Program-made: the position numbers and the translations under genes
Part shown: in pieces, positions 62,959-64,000 of the stretch
Layout of the letters: each line of letters begins with the position of its first letter
Numbering within the stretch: the stretch's first letter is position 1
Notes under the pieces: model-generated
Databases searched by the model: none
What the model was told of the DNA's origin: nothing
The model's input: only the letters and a program-made list of their open reading frames with translations
Origin: Prochlorococcus sp. AG-347-B23
GTDB lineage: Bacteria > Cyanobacteriota > Cyanobacteriia > PCC-6307 > Cyanobiaceae
Length of the DNA: 64,000 bases
Direction: 5' to 3'
Assembly: GCA_003281715.1 (NCBI GenBank)
Contig: QCBE01000003.1
Location: forward strand, 1 to 64,000

Positions 62959-64000
62959 TCAACGTATCTTATTCAAAGTTATTTCTTTTTGCCTCCAATA
63001 TGTCTCTTTTTTAATCAAACGCTGAAATTGATTTTTTAGCTCATTTATTTTGTTCCTTTGAATAGAAAGATTTAAATTTTTAAACTCTAACTCAACAGTA
63101 GATATATTGAAGAAAAAAATGCTTGGAAAATTATTACCGATTAATGATGACCGATTTAAGTTTAATTCGAAATTAACAACAAAAGGATATGGATGTTTTA
63201 TCATAAAATTTTTGCCCACTAAGTAATCAAAGGTATCTTTAGATATCATCTTTTTTATTAGATTTGCCTTGAATAATTCTTGATTAATATTATATGAAAG
63301 ATTCAATAGTAAATTTTCTAATGACTTGTCTATTAAATCAAAATCATTAAAAATCTGATTTTTTGGTAAATTATCCATCTGATTGATATTTTCTTTCTCT
63401 TGATATCTTGGTTTTTCCATGTTTTCTTCTCCTATTAATTCAAGTAAGGAGGAAATAAATTGTTTTTCAACTCCTAAATTTTCAAAAATATTGTTTCTAG
63501 ATAAATAATTATTATTTTGGTTATTATCTAAATCAAGTGATACGAATCTCTCATAATTATGAGCTTGGTAATATTCAGAAGTATTTGAAAAGTCTTCAGT
63601 AATCTCGAAATAAATGGGTTCTTTTAGTTGAAAACCATCTTCATATTGAAATTTTTCTTTTTGATCATCCATTATTTTTATGGAACTATCAAAAATAGTA
63701 AAATTAATTTTCTTATTTATATTTTTTTCAGTTTCATTTATTTTTAATTGTTCTACTGTTAGTAAGGGCAAATTCGTAAATATTAATTTACTTATTTTTT
63801 TTTCAAGGAGACTACAAAATTCATTTTCATTCAAGAAATTATCATTAGTTGTTGGATAACTATATATTTGGTTAATGCCTTTTTCTACAGAGATATAAAG
63901 TAGATTTCTTACGAGATTAAGATAAAGTTCATATTCCCTATAGATATTTATAGTTAATATTCTTTTTTTTATGTCTGCTCTCTTTAATTGAGAATTAATT
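62959..64000 (-). CDS. Hypothetical protein, 5' end beyond the window
   Basis: The protein ends at 62959. A possible start is a TTG at 63834 giving 291 residues, but the same frame stays open without any stop from there to the window edge at 64000 (LKRADIKKRILTINIYREYE, then LYLNLVRNLLYISVEKG), so translation probably starts beyond the edge. The sequence is Asn/Lys/Glu-rich with little secondary-structure signal, except the C-terminal beta-rich part VVNFELNLNRSSLIGNNFPS and a helical LSIQRNKINELKNQFQRLIK. Function unknown; the position next to recG is constant only within this window. Confidence 0.7.
   Translation of the reverse strand, partial: INSQLKRADIKKRILTINIYREYELYLNLVRNLLYISVEKGINQIYSYPTTNDNFLNENEFCSLLEKKISKLIFTNLPLLTVEQLKINETEKNINKKINFTIFDSSIKIMDDQKEKFQYEDGFQLKEPIYFEITEDFSNTSEYYQAHNYERFVSLDLDNNQNNNYLSRNNIFENLGVEKQFISSLLELIGEENMEKPRYQEKENINQMDNLPKNQIFNDFDLIDKSLENLLLNLSYNINQELFKANLIKKMISKDTFDYLVGKNFMIKHPYPFVVNFELNLNRSSLIGNNFPSIFFFNISTVELEFKNLNLSIQRNKINELKNQFQRLIKKETYWRQKEITLNKIR

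Noticed and set aside
1..64000. CRISPR arrays, insertion sequences, phage genes or integrase sites
   Set aside because: No regularly spaced direct repeats, transposase or integrase-like proteins, or tRNA-associated duplications were seen.

Overview
The window looks like a chromosomal segment of a high-light Prochlorococcus (marine picocyanobacterium). The DNA is very AT-rich throughout, genes are tightly packed with frequent start/stop overlaps, and tRNA genes, insertion sequences and phage genes are not seen. Cyanobacterial markers include geranylgeranyl reductase (chlP), ferredoxin-sulfite reductase, SBPase/FBPase (glpX), CcsA, DUF3685, DUF3727 and a CSP41-like protein. A proteobacterial-type phosphoribulokinase and a class I aldolase placed directly upstream of a class II aldolase are characteristic of the marine Prochlorococcus/Synechococcus group. 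The assignment rests on recognising protein families by eye; no database search was run.

Layout. (1) 1-6613: end of a urease accessory cluster (ureE tail, ureF with a one-base frameshift, ureG), then the urea ABC transporter urtABCDE behind a clear NtcA-type promoter, with a strong hairpin between urtA and urtB. (2) 6614-10700: a gene-poor stretch with about a dozen small or tiny ORFs on both strands, several below 65 residues, mostly of unknown function. (3) 10700-16002: an iron-flavoured block holding a Rieske oxygenase, a 33-residue membrane peptide and an ABC ATPase in one operon, a zinc-ribbon membrane protein, a Cys-rich Crp/Fnr-family regulator behind two Fur-box-like sites, a ferritin, a 40-residue Cys/Lys-rich peptide behind another Fur-box-like site, and a FutC-type Fe(III) transport ATPase. 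(4) 16080-33490: housekeeping genes (nth, pgsA, hisA, ruvX, yqeG, proB, lpxD, leuB, prk, accD) with several cyanobacterial unknowns and a DUF296-glutaredoxin fusion. (5) 33594-44568: two fructose-bisphosphate aldolases, purSQ, a mini DnaJ-type zinc finger, cobW, ilvD and the minus-strand pgl/gnd pair. (6) 44663-64000: glgC, hemA, glpX, rpe, ccsA, lptB, typA, a D,D-carboxypeptidase, chlP, glyS, sir, a VanX-type dipeptidase, recG, and an ORF that runs off the right edge.

How the parts fit. The left end is a nitrogen-scavenging module: urea is imported by UrtABCDE and hydrolysed by urease, whose nickel centre needs UreE/F/G; here UreF is broken as read. The central iron block combines storage (ferritin), uptake energy (FutC) and a candidate Fur-controlled regulator and micropeptide, which is the most promising place for something undescribed. 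The right half carries Calvin-cycle and pentose-phosphate enzymes (prk, both aldolases, glpX, rpe, pgl, gnd, glgC) mixed with amino-acid, purine, tetrapyrrole and envelope functions. Two one-base deletions in homopolymers (ureF and a small ORF near 7.26 kb) leave open whether the sequence contains indel errors.
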